Part shown: in pieces, positions 19,308-29,187 of the stretch
Layout of the letters: each line of letters opens with the position of its first letter
How positions within the stretch are numbered: the stretch's first letter is position 1
Assembly: GCF_004801395.1 (NCBI RefSeq)
Contig: NZ_SSOA01000002.1
Location: forward strand, 372,001 to 436,000
DNA length: 64,000 bases
Direction: 5' to 3'
Source: Gillisella terrae
GTDB lineage: Bacteria > Pseudomonadota > Alphaproteobacteria > Rhizobiales > Rhizobiaceae
Notes under the pieces: model-generated
Seen by the model: only the letters and a program-made list of their open reading frames with translations
Database searches by the model: none
What the model was told of the DNA's origin: nothing
Position numbers and translations under genes: made by a program

Positions 19308-19784
19308 TCATTTCAATTTGATCTTGAAGCCGAAATGGCTCTTTTGAAAGCCAAGTCGCTCGTAAAATCGGTGAGCATCCAACCGAGCCGCATTGGACGT
19401 TAACTGCGCTTGCGCACAGCCCTGTTCTTTGGCTCGCGCAAGGCAAAAGGCAATCATCTGCGCGCCAATGCCCTGCCCGCGACAATCAGCGCGCGTCTGA
19501 ACCGCTTCAATGATCATCGACGATGATCCCCGTCCGGTCATGGTGGTGGTGAGCATGGTTTGAAACGTGCCAACCACCGCGCCATTTTGCTCGGCAACAT
19601 AAAGCGTTTCATTGGTGGAGGCCGTGATGCGATCAAATGCCGCAATGTAATCCGGTAAAGCTGAGGCATCTGTGGTGTCACCATGGCCGCCAATTGCGTC
19701 ATTGGCAAACAAAGCGACAATGGCCGGAACATCGGCGCGTTGCGCAACCCGGATCACCAGAGGATATGCCTCGACCTTGCTCAT
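19308..19784 (-). CDS. GNAT acetyltransferase
   Basis: 158 residues with a complete GNAT fold: an acetyl-CoA loop in RADCRGQGIGAQMIAF (about residue 95) and a late RLDAHRFYERLGF motif, both typical of small-molecule or amino-terminal acetyltransferases. I start at ATG 19784 (MSKVEAYPLVIRVAQ), because it overlaps the stop of the gene upstream by 4 nt (ATGA), a sign of coupled translation. Substrate unknown. Confidence 0.86.
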   Translation of the reverse strand: MSKVEAYPLVIRVAQRADVPAIVALFANDAIGGHGDTTDASALPDYIAAFDRITASTNETLYVAEQNGAVVGTFQTMLTTTMTGRGSSSMIIEAVQTRADCRGQGIGAQMIAFCLARAKEQGCAQAQLTSNAARLDAHRFYERLGFQKSHFGFKIKLK

Positions 19785-20278
19785 CCCAGCGGCTTTTCCA
19801 TGACAACGGCTTCCAGACCACTGCCTGCTACACCGCAATTCTTGATACGATCAACTTCAACAAAGCCATGGGCCTCGTAAAAGGCGATTGCCGAAGTATT
19901 TTGCGGCTCGACCTCAAGCCGCATCACTTCGGCGTCTGGAAAACAGCTTTCCAGCTCGGCAAAAAGATCGCGACCGATTCCCTGACGTTGAAGATCAGGA
20001 TGAACGTAAAGCTGGCGCAAGAGTGCCGTCTTGGCCATATCCTCAGCCATAGAGGCAAAGCCCATGCCACCAATGCGCTTGCCGTCATCAGCCACCAGAA
20101 ATTCGCCGCCCTTTTTAGCCAGATTGGCTTTCAGAGCAGATGGCGAATGCCAGCTATCGGTGATTTCCTGCACTTTTTCAGCGCCATAGATGCCGTCATA
20201 GGTGGCATGCCAGGTCTCAACCAGAAGCGTGCGCACCTTTTGCAAATCACGCTCGCTGGCGGTGCGCACAAAAAACAT
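19781..20278 (-). CDS. GNAT acetyltransferase
   Basis: 165 residues. The acetyl-CoA loop is VHPDLQRQGIGRDLFAEL (about residue 92), with NTSAIAFYEAHGF after it. The N-terminal VETWHATYDGIYG stretch is typical of a common subgroup of bacterial GNATs. It starts 5 nt after gatB and overlaps the next GNAT gene by 4 nt, so gatB-GNAT-GNAT probably form one transcript. Substrate unknown. Confidence 0.87.
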   Translation of the reverse strand: MFFVRTASERDLQKVRTLLVETWHATYDGIYGAEKVQEITDSWHSPSALKANLAKKGGEFLVADDGKRIGGMGFASMAEDMAKTALLRQLYVHPDLQRQGIGRDLFAELESCFPDAEVMRLEVEPQNTSAIAFYEAHGFVEVDRIKNCGVAGSGLEAVVMEKPLG

Positions 20279-20283
20279 CTGGC

Positions 20284-21786
20284 TTACTCCTCAATGCCAA
20301 GCTTGGCTTTTACCAGCGCCTGCACGGCCTGCGGATTGGCCTTGCCGCCGGTGGCCTTCATTACCTGACCGACGAACCAGCCAGCAAGGCTCGGCTTTGC
20401 CAGCACCTTAGCCACCTGATCGGGGTTCGCAGCAATGATCTCATCCACAGCTTTTTCAATCGCGCCAGTGTCGGTCACCTGCTTCATGCCGCGGCTCTCG
20501 ACAATCTCGGCCGGATCACCACCTTCGTTCCAGACAATCTCGAACAGATCCTTGGCGATTTTGCCGGAAATTGTGCCGTCCTTGATCAGGTCGATAATGC
20601 CGCCGAGCTGGGCAGGCGAAACCGGAGTCTCTTCAATGCCTTTGCTGGCTTTGTTCAAGGCACCCAACAAGTCGTTGATGACCCAGTTGGCGGCTGTCTT
20701 GCCATCACGGCCTTCGGCTACAGCTTCATAATAGTCGGCAATGGCCTTTTCCGACACCAAAATAGAGGCATCATAAACCGACAGACCAAGGTCTGCGACA
20801 AAACGGGCCTTCTTGTCGTCTGGCAATTCCGGCAGGCTCTTCTTCAACTCAGCGATATAGGCATCATCGAATTCGAGCGGCAAAAGGTCAGGATCGGGGA
20901 AATAGCGATAGTCATGCGCGTCTTCCTTGGAGCGCATGGAGCGGGTTTCGCCCTTGGCGGCATCAAACAGGCGGGTTTCCTGATCAATCACGCCGCCATC
21001 TTCGAGGATAGCAATCTGACGCCGCGCTTCATATTCAATGGCCTGACCAATGAAACGAATGGAATTGACGTTCTTGATTTCGCAGCGCGTGCCAAATTCG
21101 CCACCGGGCTTGCGCACGGAAACATTCACGTCGGCGCGCATCGAGCCTTCATCCATATTGCCATCGCAGGTGCCAAGGTAGCGCACAATCGAGCGCAGCT
21201 TGGTCATATAGGCCTTGGCTTCATCGGATGAGCGCATATCCGGCTTGGAGACGATTTCCATCAGCGCCACGCCGGAGCGGTTCAAATCGACGTAAGACAT
21301 GGTTGGATGCTGATCGTGCATGGATTTGCCGGCATCCTGCTCAAGATGCAGGCGCTCGATTCCAATTTCGATGTCTTCAAAATTGCCCTGACGGTCTGGC
21401 CCAAGCGAGATGATGATCTTGCCTTCGCCAACAATCGGGTCTTTGAACTGCGAAATCTGGTAGCCCTGTGGCAGGTCAGGATAGAAATAATTCTTGCGGT
21501 CAAAGATCGAGCGCTTGTTGATCTGGGCTTTCAGACCAAGACCCGTGCGCACGGCCTGCGCCACGCATTCCTCATTGATCACCGGCAACATGCCGGGCAT
21601 GGCAGCATCGACCAGTGACACGTTGGAGTTTGGCGCATTGCCAAATGTGGTGGATGCGCCGGAAAACAGCTTGGAATTGCTGGTCACTTGCGCATGCACC
21701 TCCATGCCGATCACGATTTCCCAGTCGCCAGTGGCGCCGGGGATCAGGCGTTTTGGGTCGGGTGTGCGGGTATCGACAAGGGTCAT
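20284..21786 (-). CDS. gatB: Aspartyl/glutamyl-tRNA amidotransferase subunit B
   Basis: GatB is the kinase/tRNA-binding subunit of GatCAB, which turns Glu-tRNA(Gln) and Asp-tRNA(Asn) into the amidated forms. I start at ATG 21786 ([17 protein letters not shown]), giving 500 residues; the ATG at 21816 lies inside a perfect inverted repeat and adds 10 residues not typical of relatives. Visible: [13 protein letters not shown], the [14 protein letters not shown] stretch, [14 protein letters not shown], and the C-terminal YqeY-like helical domain. gatC and gatA lie 5-6 kb away on the same strand, so the three subunits are split into two loci. Confidence 0.96.
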   Translation of the reverse strand: MTLVDTRTPDPKRLIPGATGDWEIVIGMEVHAQVTSNSKLFSGASTTFGNAPNSNVSLVDAAMPGMLPVINEECVAQAVRTGLGLKAQINKRSIFDRKNYFYPDLPQGYQISQFKDPIVGEGKIIISLGPDRQGNFEDIEIGIERLHLEQDAGKSMHDQHPTMSYVDLNRSGVALMEIVSKPDMRSSDEAKAYMTKLRSIVRYLGTCDGNMDEGSMRADVNVSVRKPGGEFGTRCEIKNVNSIRFIGQAIEYEARRQIAILEDGGVIDQETRLFDAAKGETRSMRSKEDAHDYRYFPDPDLLPLEFDDAYIAELKKSLPELPDDKKARFVADLGLSVYDASILVSEKAIADYYEAVAEGRDGKTAANWVINDLLGALNKASKGIEETPVSPAQLGGIIDLIKDGTISGKIAKDLFEIVWNEGGDPAEIVESRGMKQVTDTGAIEKAVDEIIAANPDQVAKVLAKPSLAGWFVGQVMKATGGKANPQAVQALVKAKLGIEE

Positions 21787-21803
21787 GACAGGCTCTTCTT
21801 CGA

Positions 21804-21853
21804 GCAATTCCGGCAAAACGCTGAACAGGCGTTCAACGTTTTGCCGGAATTGC
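21804..21853. repeat. Perfect 17-bp inverted repeat in the gatB leader
   Basis: Arms GCAATTCCGGCAAAACG (21804-21820) and its exact complement (21837-21853) enclose a 16-nt spacer that itself contains GAAC/GTTC. On the minus strand it lies 18 nt before the gatB ATG, so it would form a long hairpin in the leader or be a DNA operator or mobile palindrome. Confidence 0.75.
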
Positions 21854-21873
21854 GTAAAACAGGGGCTAGAGTG

Positions 21874-21905
21874 TTGCGGCGATTCGCATCAAAGCGCAAA
21901 CACTC
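21874..21905. repeat. Second palindrome upstream of gatB
   Basis: AGTGTTGCG is matched by CGCAAACACT about 14 nt later (one bulged base). Together with the perfect repeat at 21804 it forms a double-palindrome block between gatB and the divergent glycosyltransferase operon. The rest of the 357-bp gap (to 22143) holds no gene I can support; both promoters should lie in it. Confidence 0.5.
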
Positions 21906-22143
21906 TGGCGGGTGGATTTTCACTTTTCCGGTTAGAGCAAATGGGCGCATGGCGCAAGACGGAGCGTGCAACCTCGCTCCGTTCAGGCGCTTCAAGCGTT
22001 CTGAATCCATCAATATTGATCACAAAATAGCATACTGCCTTAAAAATGGCACCAATGCCCCATTCACAAGCCGTAAAGGCGGATGACGCGCCTCTCAAAA
22101 CAGGCTATTGGGGCGGCAATTCTCAAAGTCATTGGACATAGAA

Positions 22144-22890
22144 ATGACATCTACGACCACGCCCCGCTTCTCTGTTGTTGTGCCCATGAAAAATGAGGCA
22201 GACAATATTGATCTGCTGATTGGAGAAATCGAAGCCGCCTGTCAGGGTGACGATTTCGAAGCGATCTTCATTGACGATGGCTCAACCGACACAACCCTCG
22301 CCAGACTTCAGGCTGCCGCAAAGGTGAAGCCCTGGGTGCGCGTTGTGCATCATGCTTCTTCGGGTGGCCAATCGGCCGCCGTGCATTCAGGCGTACAAGC
22401 GGCCAGAGCCGCCATTATTTGCACCATGGATGGCGACGGACAAAATCCGCCTGCCGAAATTCCGAGGTTGGTGGCACCTTTGCTGGCCGCCAACGCTGCC
22501 TCGACGCTTGGGCTTGTGGCTGGGCAGCGCGAAAAGCGGCAGGATACGTGGTCGAAAAAAATCGCCTCGAAACTGGCCAATGGCATTCGCCAACGCATCT
22601 TGAAAGACAATACCCGTGATACCGGCTGCGGATTGAAAGCCTTTCGGCGCGACGCATTTCTGGATTTGCCTTTCTTCAATCACATGCACCGCTATCTTCC
22701 GGCGCTGTTTTCGGCCTATGGCTGGCAGGTTGCCCATGTCGATGTCAGCCATCGGCATCGCCATGCCGGTTCATCAAACTATAACAATCTTCAGCGCGGG
22801 CTTGTCGGTATCCATGACTTGATTGGCGTCAGCTGGCTGATCAAGCGGCGCAAGCGCGTGCGCCCGCACAACATTGGACCATCCGCATGA
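22144..22890 (+). CDS. Family 2 glycosyltransferase, polyprenyl-phosphate sugar type
   Basis: A 248-residue GT2 enzyme like dolichyl-phosphate mannose synthase, expected to load a sugar onto polyprenyl phosphate on the cytoplasmic face. Motifs: SVVVPMKNEADNID, FEAIFIDDGSTDTT (DxD region for the nucleotide sugar), CTMDGDGQNPP (second DxD-type motif) and DTGCGLKAFRRDAF. ATG 22144 is preferred to 22108 because the family domain starts just after it. It overlaps the next gene by 4 nt (ATGA). In Rhizobium leguminosarum a similar gene (rgtE) makes the polyprenyl-phosphate galacturonate donor; the same role here is inferred. Confidence 0.86.
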   Translation: MTSTTTPRFSVVVPMKNEADNIDLLIGEIEAACQGDDFEAIFIDDGSTDTTLARLQAAAKVKPWVRVVHHASSGGQSAAVHSGVQAARAAIICTMDGDGQNPPAEIPRLVAPLLAANAASTLGLVAGQREKRQDTWSKKIASKLANGIRQRILKDNTRDTGCGLKAFRRDAFLDLPFFNHMHRYLPALFSAYGWQVAHVDVSHRHRHAGSSNYNNLQRGLVGIHDLIGVSWLIKRRKRVRPHNIGPSA

Positions 22891-23204
22891 ATGACATTCT
22901 TGCCTACCTTAAAATCAACAGCTTTGCCGATTTCATGTGGCTGGCGCTGGGCCTCGTGGCGCAGTTGATGTTTTCTCTGCGCTTTATCATTCAGTGGCTG
23001 GTTTCCGAGAAAGAAAAGCGCTCGGTCATTCCGGCGGCCTTCTGGTGGTTTTCAGTGATTGGCGGCATCATGCTGCTGGCTTACGGCATTCACCGTGGCG
23101 AACCAATCATCATTCTGGGCCAGGTGCTCGGCATTGTCGTTTATATCCGCAATCTGATGCTGCTTCATCAAGGTCGCAAGACTGACTTGCCGTCCGAATC
23201 GTAA
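22887..23204 (+). CDS. Lipid A biosynthesis N-terminal domain (LAB_N) membrane protein
   Basis: 105 residues with about three membrane segments. The LAB_N pattern is visible: FMWLALGLVAQLMFSLRFII, QWLVSEKEKRSVIPAAFWWF and GEPIIILGQVLGIVVYIRN. These proteins usually sit between a GT2 polyprenyl-phosphate sugar synthase and a GT39-type transferase, as here, and may help move or present the lipid-linked sugar. Start and stop overlaps (4 nt before, 15-nt gap after) indicate a three-gene operon. Confidence 0.88.
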   Translation: MNDILAYLKINSFADFMWLALGLVAQLMFSLRFIIQWLVSEKEKRSVIPAAFWWFSVIGGIMLLAYGIHRGEPIIILGQVLGIVVYIRNLMLLHQGRKTDLPSES

Positions 23205-23219
23205 AAAGTGACCTGATCC

Positions 23220-24665
23220 ATGATCCGCATGAACCTTCGTATCAGTCTTATCCTCATTTTCGCCATCACCGCCTTTCGGATTGTGATGTTGCGCTATGAC
23301 ACCACCAATCTGTTTGTGGATGAGGCACAATACTGGATGTGGTCGCAGCATCTGGCGTTCGGCTATTACTCCAAGCCGCCGATGATTGCCTGGGTCATTC
23401 ACTTTTTCACCTGGTTGGGTGGGTCGCAAGAGATCTTCTGGGTGCGGGTGGGAAGCCCCATCCTTCACATGATCACAGCTTTGATTCTGATTCCGGCTGC
23501 CACACGCCTCACGGGATCGCGGCAAGTGGGTGCATGGTCGGGTATAGCTTATGCAACATTGCCGGGCGTGGCACTGTCGTCCATTTTCATGTCCACAGAT
23601 ACGGTGCTGTTTCCGTTTCTGGCGATGACGCTGCTGTGCTACTCCTACCTGATTGAGCGCCGCTCCGTGGGCCTCGCTCTGCTCATGGGCGTGTGCATCG
23701 GCTTTGGCACGCTTTCCAAATATGCCATGCTGTATTTTGCAGCAACCGCCATCCTGTCGGCGATTTTTCTTCCCAAAGCCCGCATGGCGCTGCGCGATAC
23801 AGCGCTGGCAATTTTTGCCACCATTGTGGTGATTGCCCCCAACATCTGGTGGAATATGGCCAATGGCGGTGCCACGCTGAAGCACACCTCAGACAATGCC
23901 GATTGGCATGGCCTGAACTTTCATCTCGATGATGCGGCAGCTTTCTTCGGCAGCCAGTTTGGTGTGATTGGCCCGGTGTTGTTTGGTGCCATGGTGATGG
24001 TGTTTTACCGCCTGGTGCGCGGCAAAGCCTCCACCACAGAAAAACACCTGTTCATCCTGTCATGGCCGATTGTGCTGGTGATTGTTGTTCAGGCGCTCAT
24101 CTCCCACGCTTATGCCAATTGGGCAGCAACTGCCTATGCGGCAGGCGTCATTCTTGCCGTCCTTTATCTTCTGCACGCCAAAGAGCGTTTGCTGACAACA
24201 TCTCTGGTCATCAACGGCATCACCTCGATTATCTTCCCATTTCTCGCAGTTTACGCTCAACAGATAACGCTGCCCAATGGTGTGCCGGTTCTTAACCGCT
24301 ATCTTGGACGTGCGGATCTCAGCTGGAACATTGCAGCGGCTGCTGGTCGCGCCGGAACAGCAACCATTGTGGCCGACAATCGCGACATTCTGGCAGACCT
24401 GTTCTATACGCTGCGCGATGAGCCTTTCACCATTCGCGCTCGTAGCAATGGCGATTTTCCCCATAACTATTATGAGCAGGAGTTTCCGCTGACATCCGCA
24501 AGCGGCGATGAACCGGTGATTTTTGTGACCGAGGAAAATGTTAGCTGCCATGGCACCATGATCGACCCGATCGCAGATCTGACACCGACCAGGGGCTATA
24601 TGGGAGGCCGAAAAATCAAGGCCTATGTGGTGCCGGCCAGTTGCCTGACCAACCGTCTAACCTGA
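23220..24665 (+). CDS. ArnT-like family 39 glycosyltransferase
   Basis: A 481-residue membrane enzyme with about ten hydrophobic segments and the GT-C signature near the N-terminus: FVDEAQYWMWSQHLAFGYYS, where the acidic pair is the catalytic site, followed by KPPMIAWVIHFFTWLGG. It should transfer a sugar from polyprenyl phosphate to lipid A or LPS core on the periplasmic side. The sugar cannot be told from sequence; rhizobial relatives (Rgt enzymes) use galacturonic acid, ArnT uses aminoarabinose. It is the last gene of the operon. Confidence 0.86.
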   Translation: MIRMNLRISLILIFAITAFRIVMLRYDTTNLFVDEAQYWMWSQHLAFGYYSKPPMIAWVIHFFTWLGGSQEIFWVRVGSPILHMITALILIPAATRLTGSRQVGAWSGIAYATLPGVALSSIFMSTDTVLFPFLAMTLLCYSYLIERRSVGLALLMGVCIGFGTLSKYAMLYFAATAILSAIFLPKARMALRDTALAIFATIVVIAPNIWWNMANGGATLKHTSDNADWHGLNFHLDDAAAFFGSQFGVIGPVLFGAMVMVFYRLVRGKASTTEKHLFILSWPIVLVIVVQALISHAYANWAATAYAAGVILAVLYLLHAKERLLTTSLVINGITSIIFPFLAVYAQQITLPNGVPVLNRYLGRADLSWNIAAAAGRAGTATIVADNRDILADLFYTLRDEPFTIRARSNGDFPHNYYEQEFPLTSASGDEPVIFVTEENVSCHGTMIDPIADLTPTRGYMGGRKIKAYVVPASCLTNRLT

Positions 24666-24670
24666 ACGCA

Positions 24671-25189
24671 TTAGTCAAACGCGCCGCCGGGACCGTAGGT
24701 CAAATTTGCCAACTCGACCAGGCGGCGCGACATACCCACCATTTCCACATCACGGTCCAGCTTGGGGTTATAGACCACCGATAGCCAGTGGACACTGTAG
24801 CCGTGATATTGAAAAAAGCTTACGGCCTGTTTGTTGCGGGCGTGGGTTTCCAAATGGGCCTGCTCATAACCGCGATGAAGAATGTCGCGCTCGATAGCTT
24901 CCAGCAGCAGCTTGCTGTAACCGCGTTTTTGATGGCCGGGGTCGATCCAGAAATCGGTGATTTTGTCGTCATGATTTTCGCGCGCGCCCCAGCCAACGGC
25001 ATGTCCGGCGTGCTCAACCACGGTGATCGCGCTCAAACCGGACCGGGTAAAATTTCGAAACGCACTACGGGCATTATCCATCATGGCGGTTGTATCGCCA
25101 ACCGACAGCATCGCCTGCTCCCAGGCACGCAGGCCAATATCTGCCAAAACACTGGCCTCGTCAGAATGGGCACCACGAATCCTAGCCAT
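24671..25189 (-). CDS. GNAT acetyltransferase
   Basis: 172 residues; acetyl-CoA loop in DPGHQKRGYSKLLLEAIE (about residue 92) and late NKQAVSFFQYHGY. The stretch AVGWGARENHDDKITDFWI closely parallels [20 protein letters not shown] in the GNAT at 25297-25830, so the two are probably old tandem duplicates. Its stop lies 5 nt from the end of the convergent glycosyltransferase operon. Confidence 0.85.
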   Translation of the reverse strand: MARIRGAHSDEASVLADIGLRAWEQAMLSVGDTTAMMDNARSAFRNFTRSGLSAITVVEHAGHAVGWGARENHDDKITDFWIDPGHQKRGYSKLLLEAIERDILHRGYEQAHLETHARNKQAVSFFQYHGYSVHWLSVVYNPKLDRDVEMVGMSRRLVELANLTYGPGGAFD

Positions 25190-25296
25190 TGGCCCCTCGC
25201 CGAAATTTGATCGCAGTAAATCACCCGGAGGGTAAATACACCAGACCTACACACTTCGTTACGCACGATAAATTTGGAGAGAGCAGCTTTCGAGCG

Positions 25297-25830
25297 CTAA
25301 AATAAAAGCTTTTTCAACCGGACTTTGGGCAATTCCAAGCCCATGATGGAATCATGCTCCATGCCCTGCCAAACGATGTCAAAACCGCAGCGCTTATAAA
25401 GGGCAATTGCCGAATAATTTTTCTGATGGGTGGCAATGCGCGCCTGCCGCAGCCCTTCACTGTGCATCACCGCACAAAAATGCTGAACAAGACCAGCACC
25501 GATACCACGGCGCTGAAAATCCGGCGCGATCCATATGTCCGAAATATAGTCGGGCTCATCCTCGCGGGCTCCCCACCCCACCACGCAGCCATCCATATCG
25601 GCAACGACAACATGGCCATTGGTGGTTGAAGGAAAGCGCAAGAAGGCGTTTTTAACCCTTTGGCCGACCTTGGGATCGGCAAAACCACGATCCAGCGGTC
25701 CTGTCGATCTCCAGGATTCCCAGCCGACACGGCCAACCACATCGTGGTCGGCCGCTGTCATCAAACGCAGCGTAAACGTATTACCACCACTTGGCGGGGG
25801 TGAATGTGCCGGCGGCTTGCTCGATAACAT
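25297..25830 (-). CDS. GNAT acetyltransferase overlapping the gatA end
   Basis: About 177 residues; acetyl-CoA loop [17 protein letters not shown] and late [13 protein letters not shown]. The conserved domain begins around [14 protein letters not shown], very close to the gatA stop. ATG 25830 overlaps gatA by about 50 nt; ATG 25761 would avoid the overlap but cuts the first strand. Neither has a clear ribosome-binding site, so the start is uncertain. It is likely co-transcribed with gatCA. Confidence 0.8.
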   Translation of the reverse strand: MLSSKPPAHSPPPSGGNTFTLRLMTAADHDVVGRVGWESWRSTGPLDRGFADPKVGQRVKNAFLRFPSTTNGHVVVADMDGCVVGWGAREDEPDYISDIWIAPDFQRRGIGAGLVQHFCAVMHSEGLRQARIATHQKNYSAIALYKRCGFDIVWQGMEHDSIMGLELPKVRLKKLLF

Positions 25831-27262
25831 GGGCGGTCTTGAACAGGGTTTCTTCCTCAAATGGCTTGCCGATCAGTTGCAGACCAAGCGGCAGACCCTT
25901 GGCATCCAGCCCGGCAGGCACCGAGATGCCCGGAAGTCCCGCCATGTTCAGCGTAATCGAGAAAATATCGTTGAGGTACATTTTTACCGGATCAGCAGCC
26001 AATTCCTTATCGCCAATGGCAAAGGCTGAAGATGGCGTGATCGGTGTCAGGATGGCATCTACGCCCGCGGCAAACACCTGTTCAAAGTCGCGCTTGATCA
26101 GGGTGCGAACCTTCTGGGCGCGCAGGTAATAGGCATCGTAATAGCCCGCCGAGAGCACATAGGTGCCCATCAGGATACGGCGCTGCACTTCCTTGCCAAA
26201 GCCTGCGGCCCGGCTCTTTTCATACATATCGGCAATGTCCTTGCCATCAACGCGAAGACCGAAACGCACACCGTCATAACGGGCGAGGTTAGACGAAGCT
26301 TCAGCCGAAGCGACGATATAGTATGCAGGCAAGGCGTATTTGGTATGCGGCAGAGAAATATCGATAATCTCGGCACCGGCATCTTTCAGCCACTGCATAC
26401 CCTGCTTCCACAGCGTCTCAATCTCTTCCGGCATACCATCCATACGGTATTCCTTCGGAATGCCGATCTTCATGCCCTTGATCGACTGGCCAATCGCGGC
26501 TTCATAGTTCGGAGCCAGAAGATCAACCGATGTGGTGTCCTTCTCATCAATGCTGGCCATGGATTTCAAAAGAATGGCGGCATCGCGCACGTCGCGCGCA
26601 ATCGGGCCGGCCTGATCCAGCGAAGACGCATAGGCAACAATGCCCCAGCGCGAGCAACGGCCATAGGTGGGCTTGATACCAACCGTGCCGGTAAACGCCG
26701 CAGGCTGGCGAATCGATCCACCGGTGTCGGTTGCCGTGGCACCGGCGCACAAATGCGCAGCAACGGCTGCCGCCGAACCACCGGATGAGCCGCCGGGAAC
26801 CAGCTTTTCATCCGAGCCCTTGGCCTTCCATGGGTTGACGGCGGGACCGTAGTAGGAATTTTCATTGGACGAGCCCATGGCGAACTCATCCATGTTGAGC
26901 TTGCCCAGCATAACGGCACCGTCATTCCACAGATTCTGGGTCACGGTTGATTCGTATTTTGGTTTAAAACCATCCAGCACATGTGAGCAGGCTTGCGTGT
27001 GCACACCACGGGTGGCGAACAGATCCTTCACACCAAGCGGAATGCCCTCCAGCGCACCGGCCTCGCCGCGCGCAATGCGCGCATCCGATGCCTTGGCCAT
27101 ATCGCGGGCGATCTCTGGCGTTACCGCAACATAGGTATTGAGGGCTCCATTGGCAGCCTCGATAGCGCCAAGATAGGCATCGGTCAGCTCAACGGCTGTG
27201 ATGTCCTTGGTAACAAGCTTTTCGCGGGCTTGCGCAATGGTGAGGCTGGTCAGTTCGCTCAT
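25781..27262 (-). CDS. gatA: Glutamyl-tRNA(Gln) amidotransferase subunit A
   Basis: The amidase subunit of GatCAB releases ammonia from glutamine. 493 residues, with the Ser-cisSer-Lys triad of the amidase signature family: lysine in [14 protein letters not shown] (about residue 79), and the two serines in [19 protein letters not shown] and [15 protein letters not shown]. It follows gatC by 69 nt on the same strand; a GNAT gene overlaps its 3' end. Confidence 0.97.
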   Translation of the reverse strand: MSELTSLTIAQAREKLVTKDITAVELTDAYLGAIEAANGALNTYVAVTPEIARDMAKASDARIARGEAGALEGIPLGVKDLFATRGVHTQACSHVLDGFKPKYESTVTQNLWNDGAVMLGKLNMDEFAMGSSNENSYYGPAVNPWKAKGSDEKLVPGGSSGGSAAAVAAHLCAGATATDTGGSIRQPAAFTGTVGIKPTYGRCSRWGIVAYASSLDQAGPIARDVRDAAILLKSMASIDEKDTTSVDLLAPNYEAAIGQSIKGMKIGIPKEYRMDGMPEEIETLWKQGMQWLKDAGAEIIDISLPHTKYALPAYYIVASAEASSNLARYDGVRFGLRVDGKDIADMYEKSRAAGFGKEVQRRILMGTYVLSAGYYDAYYLRAQKVRTLIKRDFEQVFAAGVDAILTPITPSSAFAIGDKELAADPVKMYLNDIFSITLNMAGLPGISVPAGLDAKGLPLGLQLIGKPFEEETLFKTAHVIEQAAGTFTPAKWW

Positions 27263-27331
27263 GAATTTGTTCGCTTTACGGTTTATGCGTCGAATATTGT
27301 GGGATGAAGGGTGGGTTGAAAGCCATAGGGC

Positions 27332-27619
27332 CTATTCAACAACCTTCGGCACCATAAAGAAGTTGCGGTCTGTTTGCGGCGCATTGGCAACAATGTCTTC
27401 AGCCTTGTTGCCGTCGGTGACAACATCTGCACGCTTGCGCATGGCCATTGGCATCACCGATGTCATCGGCTCCACACCATCCACGTTGACTTCCGACAGT
27501 TGCTCGACAAAGCCCAGAATACCATTCAGTTCATCCATCACCTTTCCTGCCTCATCATCGGCAAGAGCAATACGGGATAGTTTGGCAACGCGCTTTACGG
27601 TAGCGAGATCAACGGACAT
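27332..27619 (-). CDS. gatC: Glutamyl-tRNA(Gln) amidotransferase subunit C
   Basis: GatC is the small subunit that wraps around GatA and stabilises the GatAB contact. From ATG 27619 it has 95 residues, the usual size: [39 protein letters not shown] and the C-terminal [10 protein letters not shown]. The longer frame from 27637 adds six residues without family support. It is first in a gatC-gatA-GNAT run. Confidence 0.95.
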   Translation of the reverse strand: MSVDLATVKRVAKLSRIALADDEAGKVMDELNGILGFVEQLSEVNVDGVEPMTSVMPMAMRKRADVVTDGNKAEDIVANAPQTDRNFFMVPKVVE

Positions 27620-27749
27620 CGGCATTCTCCAGATCAATTATCAGACCCGCTATAATGGCCGAACAGCGCAGGCGCAACGGGGAGCACTTTTGTTGAGCCA
27701 GAAATTCACCCCCGAATCGCAAAATCCGGGGGGCAAGGCGTCATATTTT

Positions 27750-28454
27750 TTAGATGGACAGCGTTTCGCCGGGCTTTGGAGCCTGCACCTTGGTCTTGGT
27801 TCCCTCCATGCCAGCGATGAATTTATCTGGTGTCTGGTCAATAATCGGGAACGTGCCGTAATGGGCGGGAATCGCGGTCTTGAAGTTGAAGAAGCGCTGG
27901 CAGGCCAAAGCCGCAACCGCCCCGCCCATGGTAAAGCGGTCGCCAATCGGCACAATGCCGATGTCGGGCTGATGCAGTTCGTTGATCAATGCCATATCCG
28001 AGAAAATATCGGTATCGCCCATGTGCAAAAGCGAGGCTTCATCCTGAAAATGCAGCATCAGGCCATTGGCATTGCCAAGCGCATGCGAAACGCCATCTTC
28101 GGTAATCTGTGCCGATGAATGCAGGGCATTGGTGAAGGTCGCGGTAAAGCCACCCAGATCAATGGTGCCGCCGGTATTGCCCATTTCGATCTTTTCAACG
28201 CCCTTAGAGCCAAGCCAGGCCGCCAGATCAGCATTGGCCAGCACAGTGGCACCCGTATCCTTGGCAATGGCAACCGTGTCGCCGACATGGTCACCATGGC
28301 CGTGGGTGAGCAGGATGTGGGTGACCCCCTTGGTGACATCTTTCACGTCCTGACCGGCAAAGCTGGGATTATAGCTAAAAAACGGATCGATCAGAATGGT
28401 TGCTTTGGCTGTTTCCAAACGAAAGGCAGCATGTCCAAGCCAGGTGATTTTCAT
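27750..28454 (-). CDS. UPF0173 metal-dependent hydrolase
   Basis: A 234-residue metallo-beta-lactamase-fold protein of the UPF0173 family. It begins [14 protein letters not shown] and has the metal site [10 protein letters not shown] (about residue 50), then GDTDIFSDM and PAHYGTFP with further metal ligands. The family hydrolyses unknown substrates. It is divergent from ruvX, 103 nt away. Confidence 0.92.
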   Translation of the reverse strand: MKITWLGHAAFRLETAKATILIDPFFSYNPSFAGQDVKDVTKGVTHILLTHGHGDHVGDTVAIAKDTGATVLANADLAAWLGSKGVEKIEMGNTGGTIDLGGFTATFTNALHSSAQITEDGVSHALGNANGLMLHFQDEASLLHMGDTDIFSDMALINELHQPDIGIVPIGDRFTMGGAVAALACQRFFNFKTAIPAHYGTFPIIDQTPDKFIAGMEGTKTKVQAPKPGETLSI

Positions 28455-28557
28455 GGGGTATCCTCACAGACTGATAAAAATGGTTCCGATGGCAAAACAT
28501 ATGGCATAAGGCAGGCAAGAAAAGCGATGAACACTGAATTCACAATTGAGAGACAGA

Positions 28558-29034
28558 ATGGCAACACTGACAATTGAAGAACTGGCAGACCTTTTGCAGC
28601 CAAATCAGGCCGTTGCCGGATTGGACCTTGGCACCAAGACCATCGGTCTCTCCATGTCAGACCTTGGCAGGCGATTTGCAAGCCCTCGTCCGGTGATCAA
28701 GCGCGTTAAATTCACCAAGGACGCCGAGGTGTTGCTGGCCTTTGCCGAGAAGGAAAAGGTTGGTGCCTTCATCATTGGCCTGCCGACCAATATGGATGGC
28801 TCTTCTGGTCCGCGTGTTCAGGCAACCCGCGCTTTTGTGCGCGCCATGGCCGAAAAGACCGACATTCCTTTTGTGTTCTGGGATGAGCGTCTCTCAACGG
28901 TTGCCGCCACACGCGCCCTTTTGGAAATGGATGTGTCCCGCGCCAAACGGGCCGAACGCATCGATTCGGCAGCCGCCAGTTTTATTCTTCAAGGCGCGCT
29001 GGACAGGCTATCCGCTATTGCTGCATCCGGCTGA
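28558..29034 (+). CDS. ruvX: Putative pre-16S rRNA nuclease / Holliday junction resolvase homologue
   Basis: A 158-residue YqgF family protein of the RNase H fold. In E. coli YqgF matures the 5' end of 16S rRNA; the resolvase role came from structural analogy. Motifs: [15 protein letters not shown] (first catalytic aspartate), [16 protein letters not shown], and [19 protein letters not shown] followed by [10 protein letters not shown] with later acidic residues. I start at ATG 28558; upstream residues are not family-like. Confidence 0.93.
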   Translation: MATLTIEELADLLQPNQAVAGLDLGTKTIGLSMSDLGRRFASPRPVIKRVKFTKDAEVLLAFAEKEKVGAFIIGLPTNMDGSSGPRVQATRAFVRAMAEKTDIPFVFWDERLSTVAATRALLEMDVSRAKRAERIDSAAASFILQGALDRLSAIAASG

Positions 29035-29187
29035 TAAACATCCGCCAAATAACACGAAACGGACCTTTGAGTCTGATGGCGCATGTTAGAGATTCCTTAT
29101 TGGTTTTATGCGAATTTTCATGTGAATTTGCCCGATCAGCAATGATGTAGCGGCATAGATCGCAACCTAGACAGGAAGCCTCAACCA

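Noticed and set aside
27709-27733. CCCCCG/CGGGGG hairpin after the UPF0173 gene
   Set aside because: The stem is good, but no T run follows on either strand, so I did not list it as a terminator.
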